Shown: piece after piece, positions 20,829 through 30,409 of the stretch
How positions within the stretch are numbered: position 1 is the stretch's first letter
How the letters are laid out: the number at the start of each line of letters is the position of its first letter
Assembly (NCBI GenBank): GCA_964463255.1
Contig: CAYXBC010000005.1
Coordinates: 1-36,387 of the forward strand
Length of the DNA: 36,387 nucleotides
Reading direction: 5' to 3'
Origin: CAJBLF01 sp964463255
GTDB taxonomy: Bacteria > Patescibacteriota > Gracilibacteria > Absconditabacterales > Absconditicoccaceae
The notes under the pieces: model-generated
What the model saw: only the letters and a program-made list of their open reading frames with translations
Database searches by the model: none
What the model was told of the DNA's origin: nothing
Made by a program: the position numbers and the translations under genes

Positions 20829-21736
20829 TTATTACATAATCAATCTACCGTTCATTTCCAGAGAGCACGAAAAAGACTAGTTTTCTGCTTTCACGGAGCA
20901 TAGAGGAATATCTTGATAATAAGCCATAACGGCTGCCCCAGAAATCCGAGCAGATAAAATTTAATCTTATCAGAAAAAGTTCCGTATTTGTTGACAAAAA
21001 TCATTCTATGTTTGGCTTTCCTATATGCAGAATATTCATTAGCAACTCGTGCATGCTCAAGTTTGGTCTTTTCCCTTTCCATATGATAAATACGGAGATC
21101 ACGAAGCACGATAATAGGATATCCTGCACGATGGATCCTCAATGAAAAATCAAGATCTTCATAAACAAAATCTAGATTTTCATCAAAGAGGATTTCTTTG
21201 AATATATGAGCAGGAGCAAGCAGAGAGTTTCAGGAATACATTTGGATATATGCTCGTTGCTTATTTCACAATATCTGGGGAATAGGTCTGGACAACCGAT
21301 AACTAAAATGAGTGAATCCCTGATTCTGGATAATTCATGTTTTCCTATACATCAAAGTAGGGGTCAAAACAAAATCTTTTTTGATCATGCGATGATAATT
21401 ATCCCACAGTTTCAAAGAGTTTTCCAAGTAATCTGTTTCAAACCATTCATCATCATCCATGAGTTGGATAAACTCCCCTTTTGCATGTTTAATGCCAATA
21501 TTTCTATTGTAGCTTGCATTATTATGAATACGATACCCAGGATTAGCATCAGTGATACAACGGAACATAGTATGTTGGAGGAAGGGATTTTCAGCAAGCC
21601 ATAAATCGAGATTCTCTATTTTCCTATCGACAACAAAAATAACTTCAAAATCCTTGAATGTCTGTGATATAAGGCATTCGACGATATTCTTAAGATTATG
21701 ATCTCATCTGGTAGGGATGACTACACTGAGTTTCAT
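20816..21736 (-). CDS. Glycosyltransferase family 2
   Basis: This 306-residue GT-A fold glycosyltransferase would add a nucleotide-sugar-derived residue to a surface glycan at the membrane face. It begins MKLSVVIPTRGDHNLKNIVECL, the standard GT2 strand and loop. NRNIGIKHAKGEFIQLMDDDEW contains the DDD metal-binding motif at residues 94-96. YEDLDFSLRIHRAGYPI matches the 'ED.dl..R' acceptor-side block. The C-terminal part is hydrophobic and amphipathic. The in-frame ORF extends to 21892, but the upstream part lies in the promoter region of the divergent gene. ATG 21736 is preferred, with ATG 21745 possible. Confidence 0.88.
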
Positions 21737-21801
21737 CGACTCCATAAGAAAATAAAAAGGATATAAGGTGAATCTATCTTTTAAAAGGGAAGTTTCAACT
21801 T

Positions 21802-21829
21802 GTTTTTGTGAAAGGAACACATATATATA
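21802..21829 (+). promoter_or_regulatory. Possible promoter of the O-antigen ligase-like gene
   Basis: TTGTTT at 21802-21807 and TATATA at 21824-21829 are 16 bases apart, about 30 bases before ATG 21858. The match is only moderate. Confidence 0.35.
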
Positions 21830-21857
21830 CCAAATATATTTATCATTAGTTGTATCT

Positions 21858-23177
21858 ATGATAGGATTTCTAAGGCCTTTCCTGATATTCATAGTGATGT
21901 ATCATATTTTGGTAACCGTTATCTGATATGGAGCGCTCTGATGAGCATATCCACAATTACCAGCGCTCGGAAGAGATGGTATCCGGGTAGTATTTTTTGC
22001 TTTGGTGCTCATCTATAACGCAAAAGCATTGAAAACATATCTCAAAACATGGAAATGGCCATGGATCACACTTATCATGCTGTTGATGTTCGGAGTAGAG
22101 ATATCGCTCTTCAAGGGGAAAGCTATCTATGATATTTTCGTAGGCGTAAAATACGGACTCATGTATCTCTTTATTTTCCTGTCCGCAACATTGATAGGAT
22201 GGATATTCACGGAACATACAACAAACAGATTCTTGAAATTTTTGAAATATACACTAATAATAACCGTCATAGCAGGCTTTATCCGACAAGGATTGAAATG
22301 CATCCGACCAGATCTTTTCATGAGTATAGGCTATGGACCATTGAATGATTTCAAATTCGGCGTCAAACCACCTATCTACTATCTTACCTGATATCAAGGG
22401 GCATTAAGGCGGCAAGGGATTTTCTCATGACCAAACAACTACGGATATTTTTTGATCGCCTTTCTGCCAGCAGTGATATTATTTCTGAAACAGAAATCAG
22501 AGAGCATAAAACAATTTATAATCGGAAATAAGCAAGGAATTCTCAATACTTCGATACTCATCTTACGGATAGTAGCGATAGTACTTACACTCTCAAGAAC
22601 AGCATATATCGGATGAATAGTCTGATTAGCACTGATAAATATCCAGCGAATCAAAACTCACAAAAAAATTTCACGAGGAATAGGAATACTCGCAATAGCA
22701 GGAATAGTAGGACTCAGCATACTCAAATGAGCATCGACACTCGGACATATACAAGCAAAATTTGGCAGCATCAAATATGTCATCCAGGAACCGAGTGGAT
22801 ATGGATTAGGGACATCTTGACCAGCAGTCAATCATAATGGGACTATCTTACCGGAAAATTACTACATACAACTGATGCTTGATATCGGAACCTTAGGATT
22901 CCTAATCTGGACAGTACTCATTCTTCAGATTACCGGTATAATAAAAAGAATACAGCAAAGCTTCAAAAATATGCATGCAAATAGCAACGAACAGACGATA
23001 TACAATATACGAAGATGATTGAATATAGGACGGATATCTCTGCTGATTATGGGGATGTTCCTGCATGTCTTCGAAGACAGCATGATAAACTATATCTTCT
23101 TTGTCTCCTGGTGAATACTCAGTGGATACTTATCTACAATAATTAACAAACAATTGCCAAAAAACAGCGAAAAATAG
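21858..23177 (+). CDS. O-antigen ligase/polymerase-like membrane protein
   Basis: This 439-residue protein has about ten hydrophobic helices. A periplasmic-loop signature reads GALRWQGIFSGPNNYGYFL (W from CGG), typical of the WaaL/Wzy/ExoQ group ('R..G.f.np...f'). LSRTAYIG, another common motif of the group, follows, and then a large loop with SGYGLGTSGPA. These proteins polymerise or ligate lipid-linked glycans. It is divergent from a GT2 gene and close to a pyruvyl transferase-like gene, which supports a surface-glycan locus. ATG 21858 is chosen over ATG 21897 because it restores the first transmembrane helix. The gene carries many TGA, CGA and CGG codons. Confidence 0.85.
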
Positions 23178-23223
23178 ACAAATAATAGCCGTATCTACAG
23201 CAACCTTTAGTCAATATTTTGTC

Positions 23224-23245
23224 GGTCCGATTCATCGGACCTTTT
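23224..23245 (+). terminator. Rho-independent terminator
   Basis: The 7-bp stem GGTCCGA/TCGGACC (23224-23230 and 23235-23241) with loop TTCA is followed by four T. It lies between converging genes. Confidence 0.65.
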
Positions 23246-23252
23246 GATATAT

Positions 23253-23606
23253 TTATTTATCGTATTCTACTTCTAGGGTGATTTTTTCTGGTACCAGTGC
23301 TTTGGGTACAATAATCTGGAGTATATTGTCAGGAGTGAGTTTGCTATGTATCTTATCGAAGTAGACCTGAGGCGGCAAATCGATAGTCTGATCTATTGGT
23401 CATCGATAGCATTCCTCTTTGAGAGGGATCAGATGATCTTTTATTTTGGGTTTAATCCTTTCACCAGAAATCACGAGTCTATAGTCTTTTATAGAAAGTT
23501 TAAGGGTATCTTTTTTAACTCATCCCAAAGGAAGTACGATAACAATCTCTTGAGGAGATTCATAAATATCATAAGGGATATTAGGTGTTTCCTGCTCGTT
23601 TTGCAT
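23253..23606 (-). CDS. Hsp20-type small heat-shock protein
   Basis: This 117-residue alpha-crystallin-domain protein is an ATP-independent holdase chaperone. The beta-strands read YESPQEIVIVLPLGGVKKDTLKLSIKD split across strands, then RLVISGERI. CYWGPIDQTIDLPP follows, where the usual pattern is 'yyG.F.r.i.LP', with W from CGA. The closing strand reads LQIIVPKAL ('L.i.iPK'). Its length is on the short side, with little N-terminal arm. It is the last gene of the ssb-lepB-bPH-hsp20 run on the minus strand. Confidence 0.85.
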
Positions 23607-23639
23607 GATACAGCATAAAAAGATATAAATCTGAATATA

Positions 23640-24230
23640 TTAATGGCTTGGATCATGTTCTTCATCGATTCAAACAATTTTAACAACTGCTGATCTCATA
23701 GCCTCAGGATCAGGTATTCGACGCAATTCTATTTCACCCCTTTTCTCTGAATCACCCTCAGTGAGTATTATCATACTGCCGATATCGAAGATATTATCAA
23801 GTAATTTGTGATATTTATCCGTTTCGATATTGATAGCTTTGATACTCTGGACCGTGATAGTATGGATTTTTCTGCCTAAGATATTGTCCTGATCATACAT
23901 CATAATAGATGCCGGAGTCACGATAATGAAATCCATTTTATAATCGATATATCTAGTGATAACCGGTTCGATAGAAAACAGATCCGCAATAGCTATAATG
24001 AGTACGGCAACAAGAATATAGACAAAAAAACTTCAATCCAACCGTCTATAGAAAAAGATAAGAAAAATGGCTGATAGCAATGCAACCTTCAGTAAAGGCA
24101 AAATGACTCTATAGTAAAAATATATTTTGCTTCTTCAAAAACAAAGGACATTCTCTATCCCATACTCATTCTGATATCTCTCATATTCCATCTGTTTCAG
24201 CTTAGTGTCGAATTTAGAGAATATTCTCAT
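23640..24230 (-). CDS. Membrane protein with bacterial PH-like domain
   Basis: The 196 residues begin with a charged N-terminus. Two transmembrane helices follow (about 44-60 and 66-84), then a soluble domain with VTPASIMMYDQDNILGRKIHTI, the common 'T..rli...G......i....I..i' pattern of bacterial PH-like (bPH2/YdbS) proteins. The exact role of such proteins is unknown; many sit in the membrane of small bacteria. It lies 26 bases from lepB and 33 from hsp20. ATG 24230 is the only plausible start. Confidence 0.75.
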
Positions 24231-24256
24231 ACAATTGCGCTAACGATAAAACATGA

Positions 24257-24841
24257 CTAGAACGTAGAAAAGTTAGGGAAAAATCTGAGATATACCTTTC
24301 CGATGATATGGTCGAAAGGTACTTCATAGGTCGATCATTCATAACAATCCAAGCCGAAACAACAGCGCGAATCGGTGGAGAATCACCTGTTATCTCCCAT
24401 CACGAAAAGCCCTCATGAATCGATAGAGAATTCACTGATACCACATCTAGCCTCAGTATTGACTCAGCTAAGATAGGATTCTGGAAGCGTATTACATTGT
24501 TCTATATCATTATCTTTTTTGCAGATTTCCACGCCATTATTAATGATTTTGACGGTTTCACCAGGGAGTCAGACAATCCTTTTGATATAAGGAATATTCT
24601 TGCCAGGAGGAACGAATACAATGACATCACCTCTTTGAAGCTGACTTAGTCTGGGAGTTATCTTATCTACAATGATAAAATCATTTTCTGAAAAAGTTGG
24701 CGCCATACTCGCTCAAACGACCGTATACGGATTAGCCACAAAAAATCTGATAAATAACACGATGCCTCCTACAAACACCAAAAAAGAGATCATATCAAAA
24801 AGATCCAGGAGAAAATATTTGAATTTCACATTTATTGACAT
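24257..24841 (-). CDS. lepB: Signal peptidase I
   Basis: This 194-residue membrane-bound type I signal peptidase removes signal peptides from exported proteins. One N-terminal transmembrane helix (about 14-36) precedes VVGASMAPTF, containing catalytic Ser45. YIKRIVGLPGE holds the general-base Lys87, and FVMGDNRGFSTDSR is the conserved box. Length and order are normal for Gram-positive-type enzymes. Gly43 in the Ser box and a Gly in the GDNR box are read from TGA. It is flanked by ssb upstream and the bPH protein downstream. The long secreted proteins in this window would be among its substrates. Confidence 0.94.
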
Positions 24842-24955
24842 CACAATCACGAGCTTATATATAAAATAAACGACTCAAAAAGACTGATACTTGTGCAGAG
24901 AGAGATAAGTATCAAAATCCGACACAGATAACCGACAGTCTATCAATGAATCCGT

Positions 24956-25363
24956 TTAGAATGGTACATCATCATCTTCTGGAAGAGCAGGTTCTGCAAC
25001 ATCTGATACATGATCATCATCTCCTCCTTGTCCTTTAGGATCCAAGAAGATAAAATTGTCGACGATAACTTCCGTAGAGAATTTGTCTTTTCCTTCACTG
25101 TCCTGCCATTTTCTAGTCCTCAACCTTCATTCGATATAAATTCTCTTGCCTTTGTTGAGATACTTCGCTAATACTTCTGCTCATTTCCCATACGCCACGC
25201 ATCTGTGGTACTCTGCATCTTCCAAGACATTCCCCTCTTTGTTCTTAAATTTCCTGTTGGTTGCAACAGTGAAATTGACGACAGAGGTTCAACTACTTTC
25301 GATAGTCTTGACCTGCAGATTGTTCGTAGCCCTTCAGATAATCATTACTTTGTTCAAGTCCAT
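24956..25363 (-). CDS. ssb: Single-stranded DNA-binding protein
   Basis: This is a 135-residue SSB. The OB-fold begins MDLNKVMIIGRATNNLQVKT, continues NFTVATNRKFKNKEG and EYHRCVAYGKGAEVLAKYLNKGKRI, then RLRTRKWQDSEGKDKFSTEVI. It ends in the acidic C-terminal tip DDDVPF, which recruits replication and repair partners. Several family glycines (VMIIG, YGKG, IEGRL) are TGA. It is the first gene of a minus-strand run. The region upstream to the tRNA-Leu gene (25364-25585) holds no gene that I can see. Confidence 0.94.
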
Positions 25364-25585
25364 GATTCGGTCGAATTATCGTATAAAATAAGACGTCAAC
25401 AATGCTATTAGAGGACAAAGTCCAGAAATATACCCGATAACGTCGTTTTTATCCTGCTTTGTTGGATAAAAATACGATGAAAAAACAATCATCACTCAAA
25501 TCTATACAATCAATATATAAAATCAATTGATTTTTACTCGGATTTTCGTAAATACTCACCACCAAACATATAAAAAAACCATCTT

Positions 25586-25671
25586 GCCCAGATGGTGGAA
25601 TGGTAGACATGCTAGACTCAAAATCTGGTGTCTGTAAGGACGTGAGGGTTCGAGTCCCTCTCTGGGTACCA
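25586..25671 (+). tRNA. tRNA-Leu (anticodon CAA)
   Basis: The 86-base class II tRNA includes an encoded 3' CCA (25669-25671). The acceptor stem GCCCAGA pairs with TCTGGGT, and the discriminator is A. The anticodon loop CTCAAAA gives CAA. A variable arm TGTCTGTAAGGACGT and T arm GAGGGTTCGAGTCCCTC follow. The recombinase gene of the mobile region ends 71 bases downstream, so this tRNA end is a candidate attachment site. Confidence 0.93.
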
Positions 25672-25742
25672 TAACAGGACTTCGTTAGTCCTAATTAAAG
25701 ATAAATCGCTTTTAGACTGGGATAACTCGGTTCGAAATTGGT

Positions 25743-27437
25743 TTATTTTTTGTTTTTGTTTTGGTCTAAAAAATTGGTACCACGGACAGCCGATAACACC
25801 GCATCGTATAAAGTCTTTCAGGCGGTTCGAAATCCATTTTCTTTGGTATATAACAACTTCTCACCAAAGAGAAGACTAACCAAAGTCGATTTTAACTCAG
25901 TATTCGATAATTCCCAAACCGTTTTGGGTCACATATAAATCTTTTTTGCTTGAACCAATAAATTTTCTAACTCCTCTTCAGATAGTTTTGAGTCTTTTTC
26001 AATCTCATTTTGGAGCTTTTCTTTTTCCAAACGAACCAGTTCCCATTCTCATTCAAGCTCTTCTACGAGATGGATATTCTGAGTAGTAAGCATTGTTGTA
26101 CGGATTTTTTTCATTCTTTCTGATACTTCTTCAAGTGCTTTTTGCCTATCTTGTTTGATTAAAGCTTCGTATTCGTTTCTATATTTCCATATTTCTTTAA
26201 TTGTTTCTTCTATCAAATTTCGGACATCTTCGTTGACTGCTACTTTATCCAGTAGCTGATCAAATTGTTCATTCATAAGATCACGCTTAACTTGGAATCT
26301 ATGTGTATCTTTTTTATTACCACATCAGTAATAAGCATATTTTTGACTGCGTCATTTTGCTCGATATCCAGTTAATTTTACTTCACAATGTCCGCAATAT
26401 ACAAAATCTTTCAATGGGAAATCAGGATTGTTTTTTTGATAAATTTTACCAATCAATGGATTTCATTTCATTTTTTTGAGGATTTTTTCTACCGTTTCCA
26501 TCGAAATCAATGGTTTATGTTTTGCAGGGATAAGTTCATTAATATCCCATTGAGGATAATAAATAAATCCTACCATAAAAAAGAGTCTGTTTTCTGTAAA
26601 CAGATTTTCTACGATAGTTTTGTATAATTCTCCTCTAGTATTATTCACACTATTGCTTTGTAATCATCTGTCTTTCATGAATCTGAAGACTGCTGATTCG
26701 CTTGCTAACATTCCATTGGCATACATTTCCAAGGCTTCTGAGATGATTGGTCATTTGATAGGATTGACAACTAGGATACTATTTTTGCCTTCTTTGACTC
26801 TTGTGTATCCAATTGGCGGTGTACCAAATGGTCGATATCATTCTAGCATTCTTGATCTCATTCCATTTTTTGTTTTACATCTTGTGTTCCTTCTCTCAAA
26901 AGCTGAAAAAGCATAGAGAATATTCTCCTGGAGCATTCCTGCACTGGAATTATAATCCGTAGGATAAAGAACATATACAATTTCAGATCAAGACTGTCTG
27001 ATCTTACTCGTCATCATCAAAGTTTCTGCCATATCATCATTTCTGGAGATTCTTGAATTATCTACACAGACAAAATGAGTAATAAAAGGCACTCATGTCC
27101 TTTCATCCTTCAGAGTTTCTAAAGGAAGCGGATCACTAGCTTTCCTTTTCTTGTTTTGTTTAGCTCGCTTTTCAAATCTTTTTGTTTGTTTTCATAGGAT
27201 ATCGAGAACTTCATCGAATCCATCTCTTTCAAAAGATCATCAAGAAACTCATCAGTCCTTGATAATTTTGGCGATCTGAACATTGTTTTTTTCGCATCGA
27301 TCTTTACACATCGATTCCTGTGTTTCAATACCGAACTGTTCATTTTGTTGTTTTTTGGAAGATACACGGCAGTAGACTAATGCTACTTTCTTTGAATCAT
27401 CCTTGCTCTTGTTTTCAAGAAGATTTTTTTTATACAT
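25743..27437 (-). CDS. Large serine recombinase (site-specific integrase)
   Basis: This 564-residue recombinase has the normal length for phage large serine integrases. The N-terminal resolvase domain starts ALVYCRVSSKKQQ, with the catalytic Ser at 26. FVCVDNSRISRN matches the 'D.sRl.R' helix, and AFSAFERRNTRCKTKNGM is the E-helix. The recombinase domain reads GYWPFGTPPIGYTRVKEG (W from CGA at 26832-26834). A zinc ribbon follows (YCGHC ... YYGCG), then a coiled coil at about 430-500. It is transcribed away from the rest of the phage and ends near tRNA-Leu. A promoter lies at 27519-27547. It would catalyse integration and excision of the element. Confidence 0.92.
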
Positions 27438-27518
27438 GGGTTGTTGTTAAAAAAGATAAAAAAGTAAAAAACACATTTGTTAGTGAAAGGTCTAGTTTCC
27501 CCAAACTATACCTTTTTC

Positions 27519-27547
27519 TTTATAACTATTGTTAGCCCAATTTTCAA
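27519..27547 (-). promoter_or_regulatory. Promoter of the recombinase gene
   Basis: On the minus strand, TTGAAA (27547-27542) and TATAAA (27524-27519) are 17 bases apart. The transcript would start near 27512, leaving about 75 bases of leader. The promoter overlaps the end of the preceding small frame. Confidence 0.6.
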
Positions 27548-27743
27548 GCCAAGAATAAGTCTATAAATAACCTTCAAATGTGTTCGGCAAATAGCGATAA
27601 CTTTTCTACTTGATCATCATCTAAATGATCTCAAGTTGTTCATAAAAAGAACCTAGCCCTCGGCAAAGGAATCAGTCTTTTTTTTTCGACAGGGAACTTT
27701 CTGACCCATCATCATAGGTCATTCTTTTGAATTTTTCTACCAT
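27532..27743 (-). CDS. Small phage protein, apparently joined by -1 frameshift at an A9 run
   Basis: From ATG 27743 the frame reads MVEKFKRMTYDDGSESSLSKKK and then hits a run of nine A followed by G (plus-strand T-run 27678-27686). Staying in frame gives only about 40 residues ending in TAG. A -1 shift, or one extra A, continues as RLIPLPRARFFLGTTGDHL, then DDDQVEKLSLFAEHIGRL to a TAA at 27532, about 70 residues in all. The joined product looks like one compact protein. A9G is a known slippery type (as in dnaX) and also a common sequencing-error site. I do not recognise the family. It lies just upstream of the recombinase gene. Confidence 0.45.
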
Positions 27744-27829
27744 AATGCTTTTTTATTAAAAAATAAAACAAGTACATATTATAACTCAAAAAGAAAATAT
27801 GGCAACAAAACTGGCAATTTTTCTCAAAT

Positions 27830-27862
27830 TTGTATTGCAAAAAAAGAAAGATTATATATAAA
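27830..27862 (+). promoter_or_regulatory. Promoter of the candidate small RNA
   Basis: TTGTAT (27830-27835) with TATATA (27853-27858) at 17 bases, or TTGCAA (27835-27840) with TATAAA (27857-27862) at 16 bases. Either would start transcription just before the hairpin at 27873. Confidence 0.45.
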
Positions 27863-27867
27863 TATTG

Positions 27868-27936
27868 TAGCGAAAAAGAGTGCTTGTGAACCTCAGGAGA
27901 TATTTTCAATCTCTCAGATTCCTGGCACTCTTTTTA
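27868..27936 (+). ncRNA. Candidate structured small RNA or leader with terminator
   Basis: An 11-bp perfect stem (27873-27883 AAAAAGAGTGC with 27925-27935) encloses 41 bases. These contain a nested helix GAGAT/ATCTC and an outer CAGG/CCTG. The right arm ends in five T, as in an intrinsic terminator. A promoter-like pair lies immediately upstream and no reading frame crosses it. It could be a free small RNA of about 65 bases, or an attenuator before the HTH gene at 27959. I know no matching family. Confidence 0.45.
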
Positions 27937-27958
27937 GTTATGAAAAAAGTTATCTGCC

Positions 27959-28390
27959 ATGAATAAAAAAAGATGAAGGAAACCAGTCACTGAGTATAAA
28001 ACTCACTATAAAATGTATAAAGATGCATTTCAACATCTCCTTAGATATATCCATGAAAAGAACCTCCAATCACTGTATACAAAATGAAAGATCTCATTTG
28101 GTATCCAAGAAAGCGATGTCATCCTCTCCTATATTTTTCAAAACATCAAGATCGAATCAACGATCAAGATTGATATGTCTGACCGTAGGCATATTGATGA
28201 ACTCAATAAGGCGATCCAAGATTTCTTTATCGATACTCGGTATATGTATGAATGGGACTGAACCCCTACCAAAAATCAGGACTTAGCTAGAATCCATTGA
28301 ATTTCTCCTCAGGCGATGAAGGTCGCATTACAAAATATCAAAGACAAAATCCTCGAAGATTATGGCGAGCAACTTTCGTATCGTTCGTAA
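27959..28390 (+). CDS. Phage DNA-binding protein with C-terminal HTH
   Basis: This 143-residue protein starts with a basic arm (MNKKRGRKPVTEYKTHYK). A helical middle follows, and then a helix-turn-helix-like segment, DLARIHGISPQAMKVALQNI, followed by KDKILEDYG. That segment resembles sigma-70 region 4 and the small HTH proteins of phages ('lA...giS.qav...l..i...'). It lies upstream of the ParB-methyltransferase gene, where a small terminase subunit or a regulator is often found. Both are possible. Three TGA codons are read as Gly. Confidence 0.6.
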
Positions 28391-28421
28391 TTTTTTCTTT
28401 TATTTTTTTTTCAATCTTCTC

Positions 28422-29222
28422 ATGCAATTACAAATCCAATTATTCCCAATCGACAAGATCATCCCATATGAATTCAACAACAAAATCCATCCTGAAGAAC
28501 AGATCAATAAAATAGCAAACTCAATCCAAGAATGTGGATTCAGAGCTCCTATTCTTATTGACGAGAACAATATCATCTTGGCAGGTCATGGTAGATTGCT
28601 CTGAGCTCAGAAACTTTGATTGACTGAAGTCCCTGTGATTCAATACACCGATTTGAATGAACTCCAAAAAAAGAAATACAGAATCCTTGATAATAAATTA
28701 TCTGATCTCGCTGAACGAGATATTGAAAACTTAAAGATCGAACTCGAGGCTATTGATGATCCTGATTTGAATCTCCTTTTTGATGATCTCAATCTCTGAT
28801 TGGATGATGAACTCGATGTTGATGAAGATAAAGAAGATGAAGCTCCTGAAGTTTCTGAAAAAATTTGGGTAGAGAAAGGAGATATTTTCCAACTCTGAGA
28901 ACATAGACTTTTGTGTGGTGATGCTACTAAACTTGATGAAGTCCAAAAACTGATGGATGGAGAGCTTTGCGATCTTGTGATAACTGACCCTCCTTACAAT
29001 GTAAACTATGAAGGAAGTAATGGTCTTAAAATCCAAAATGATAACATGGGAGATTCAGATTTCTATCAGTTCCTTTACGATGTATATACCAATCTTTGTA
29101 TGGTACAAAAAGACGGTGGATCAATCTATGTATTCCATGCTGATACTGAATGAGAGAATTTCAGAAAAGCTATGGTACAGACTGGCTTCCCAACTTCTCT
29201 ATGTCATAGCTCTCCAAGCTAG
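28422..29222 (+). pseudogene. ParB-N6-DNA methyltransferase fusion, truncated
   Basis: The 266-residue frame begins with a ParB-like domain (FPIDKIIPYEFNN, ILAGHGRLLGAQKLG, about 1-110). An acidic linker follows, then the start of a beta-class adenine methyltransferase: EHRLLCGDAT, DLVITDPPYNVNYEG (catalytic DPPY), DGGSIYVFHADTEGENFRKAMVQTGF. Homology stops near 29190 and a short unrelated tail ends at TAG. The target-recognition region and the FxGxG cofactor motif are absent, so the methyltransferase cannot be complete. Such fusions normally precede terminase genes in phages and are about 400 residues long. The break coincides with tape-measure sequence. Confidence 0.82.
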
Positions 29223-29505
29223 GGCTAGATCAGGAAGATGATATGCGAGTGGTTGATTTACTTGATGAACAGACAGAAACAGGGTCGCTGGAATTGTGCA
29301 TGAATGAGAATATGTCGTTCCGAAATGGATGGTCGACAAATACACACCACTCGTCATGAACCTCGAACAGATCAGAGGGAGAGGCTTTGCAAATGGTGGA
29401 TATACTTCAACAACGAATAGATCAGTAAATATCAATGGAAACATCCATGTGGGTTGATCTTTTGATCTCAACCAGCAGATGGATTACTGGAAGTGGAAGA
29501 TCTAA
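29190..29505 (+). pseudogene. Tail tape-measure protein, C-terminal fragment
   Basis: In the frame ending with TAA 29503-29505, the last about 100 residues read ARSGRGYASGGFTGG, then AGIVHEGEYVVPKWMVDKYTP. A Gly/Ser/Asn-rich end and a QQMDYWKWKI tail follow. 'yA.GGfTG......aGivH.gEyVvp' is the signature of the C-terminus of siphophage tape-measure proteins, which set tail length. The preceding 1,000 or more residues of such a protein are missing. The frame runs upstream as an out-of-frame shadow inside the methyltransferase gene. The Dit-like gene follows 24 bases later, which is the normal phage order. Confidence 0.78.
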
Positions 29506-29529
29506 TTTTATCTTTTTTAATTTCAAAAT

Positions 29530-30405
29530 ATGATCGGAAAAAAGTTTTATTGGGATGGGCAAAATATTATGCATCAGACGGATAATTTCAGAATCGCTCT
29601 TTCTGATGTCCAATGGAGAAAATTGAAAGTATCTGATGATAAACAGGACATCATCTGATATCATGGAACTCTCACCTGACCAACCTTTGCAAGATGAAGA
29701 AGTATCATTATTGAAGGTCTGATCATAGCACCAACTAGGGCTCAGACTTCTATGGCAATGGACTGGCTAGATATCCTTTTTGCTTTGCAGGGAGTTCCAT
29801 CAACCGTAGAAGAAAAAGAATTCAAAATCATCGATGAACAGGATAGAGAACGATCAATCAAATGCAAAGTTGATGTTCCTGTGGATTATGAAATTGAAGA
29901 AGATAACGATCATAACGATGGAGCTTTGAGAAGATGGAGGGTGACACTTTTTGCACAAGACCCGAAGTTTTATTCTTTGATTGCCAGTGTTTTTGAATGA
30001 GTTGAAGGAAACTATGGAGGGTTTCAACTTCCCAACAGCATGGGAAACCAACGAAACATGACCTACAATGAAATCAACTGTATGACCACTTCCAATGCCG
30101 ATGAGCCAGTCAAAATTTCAATCAATGCTCTGAATCCTATTTCTAAGCCTCTCACTATTCACAATGTGACTGCCAATAAATGGTTTATGTTGGATATCGA
30201 TGCACAAATTTGAGATGTGATTGTAATAGATGCAAAAAATCAAACAGCTACGAAAAATGGGATAAATATTCTCTGAACAAGAATTCCAGGATCGCAACGA
30301 CCAACCGTAAAAGGTATGACAAAATATGTGATGTATGATGTTGGAGGCGGTATTTATGATACCAATTTTGAAGTCAGTATTTCTTTTAATAATTCACTTT
30401 TGTAA
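29530..30405 (+). CDS. Distal tail protein (Dit-like)
   Basis: This 291-residue protein lies directly after the tape-measure end, where siphophages encode the distal tail hub. Features include an N-terminal beta-rich half with ISGYHG/TLTGPTFARGRSIIIEGLI ('G..rg.r.i.i.g.i'), a central domain, and a C-terminal galectin-like part with GTRIPGSQWPTVKG near residue 257. The W there is CGA (30298-30300), fitting the usual 'GS.W..l..G.N'. It ends FEVSISFNNSLL. It would form the ring linking tail tube and baseplate. It is followed by the tail-associated protein 4 bases later. Confidence 0.78.
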
Positions 30406-30409
30406 AACC

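Noticed and set aside
21737..21892. Longer N-terminus for the GT2 enzyme
   Set aside because: GT2 enzymes begin just before the VVIPT strand, and the extension covers the divergent promoter region.
25446..25472. Hairpin TTTTTATCC/GGATAAAAA between ssb and tRNA-Leu
   Set aside because: The T-run is on the 5' arm for either strand, so it is not an intrinsic terminator; no other role could be supported.
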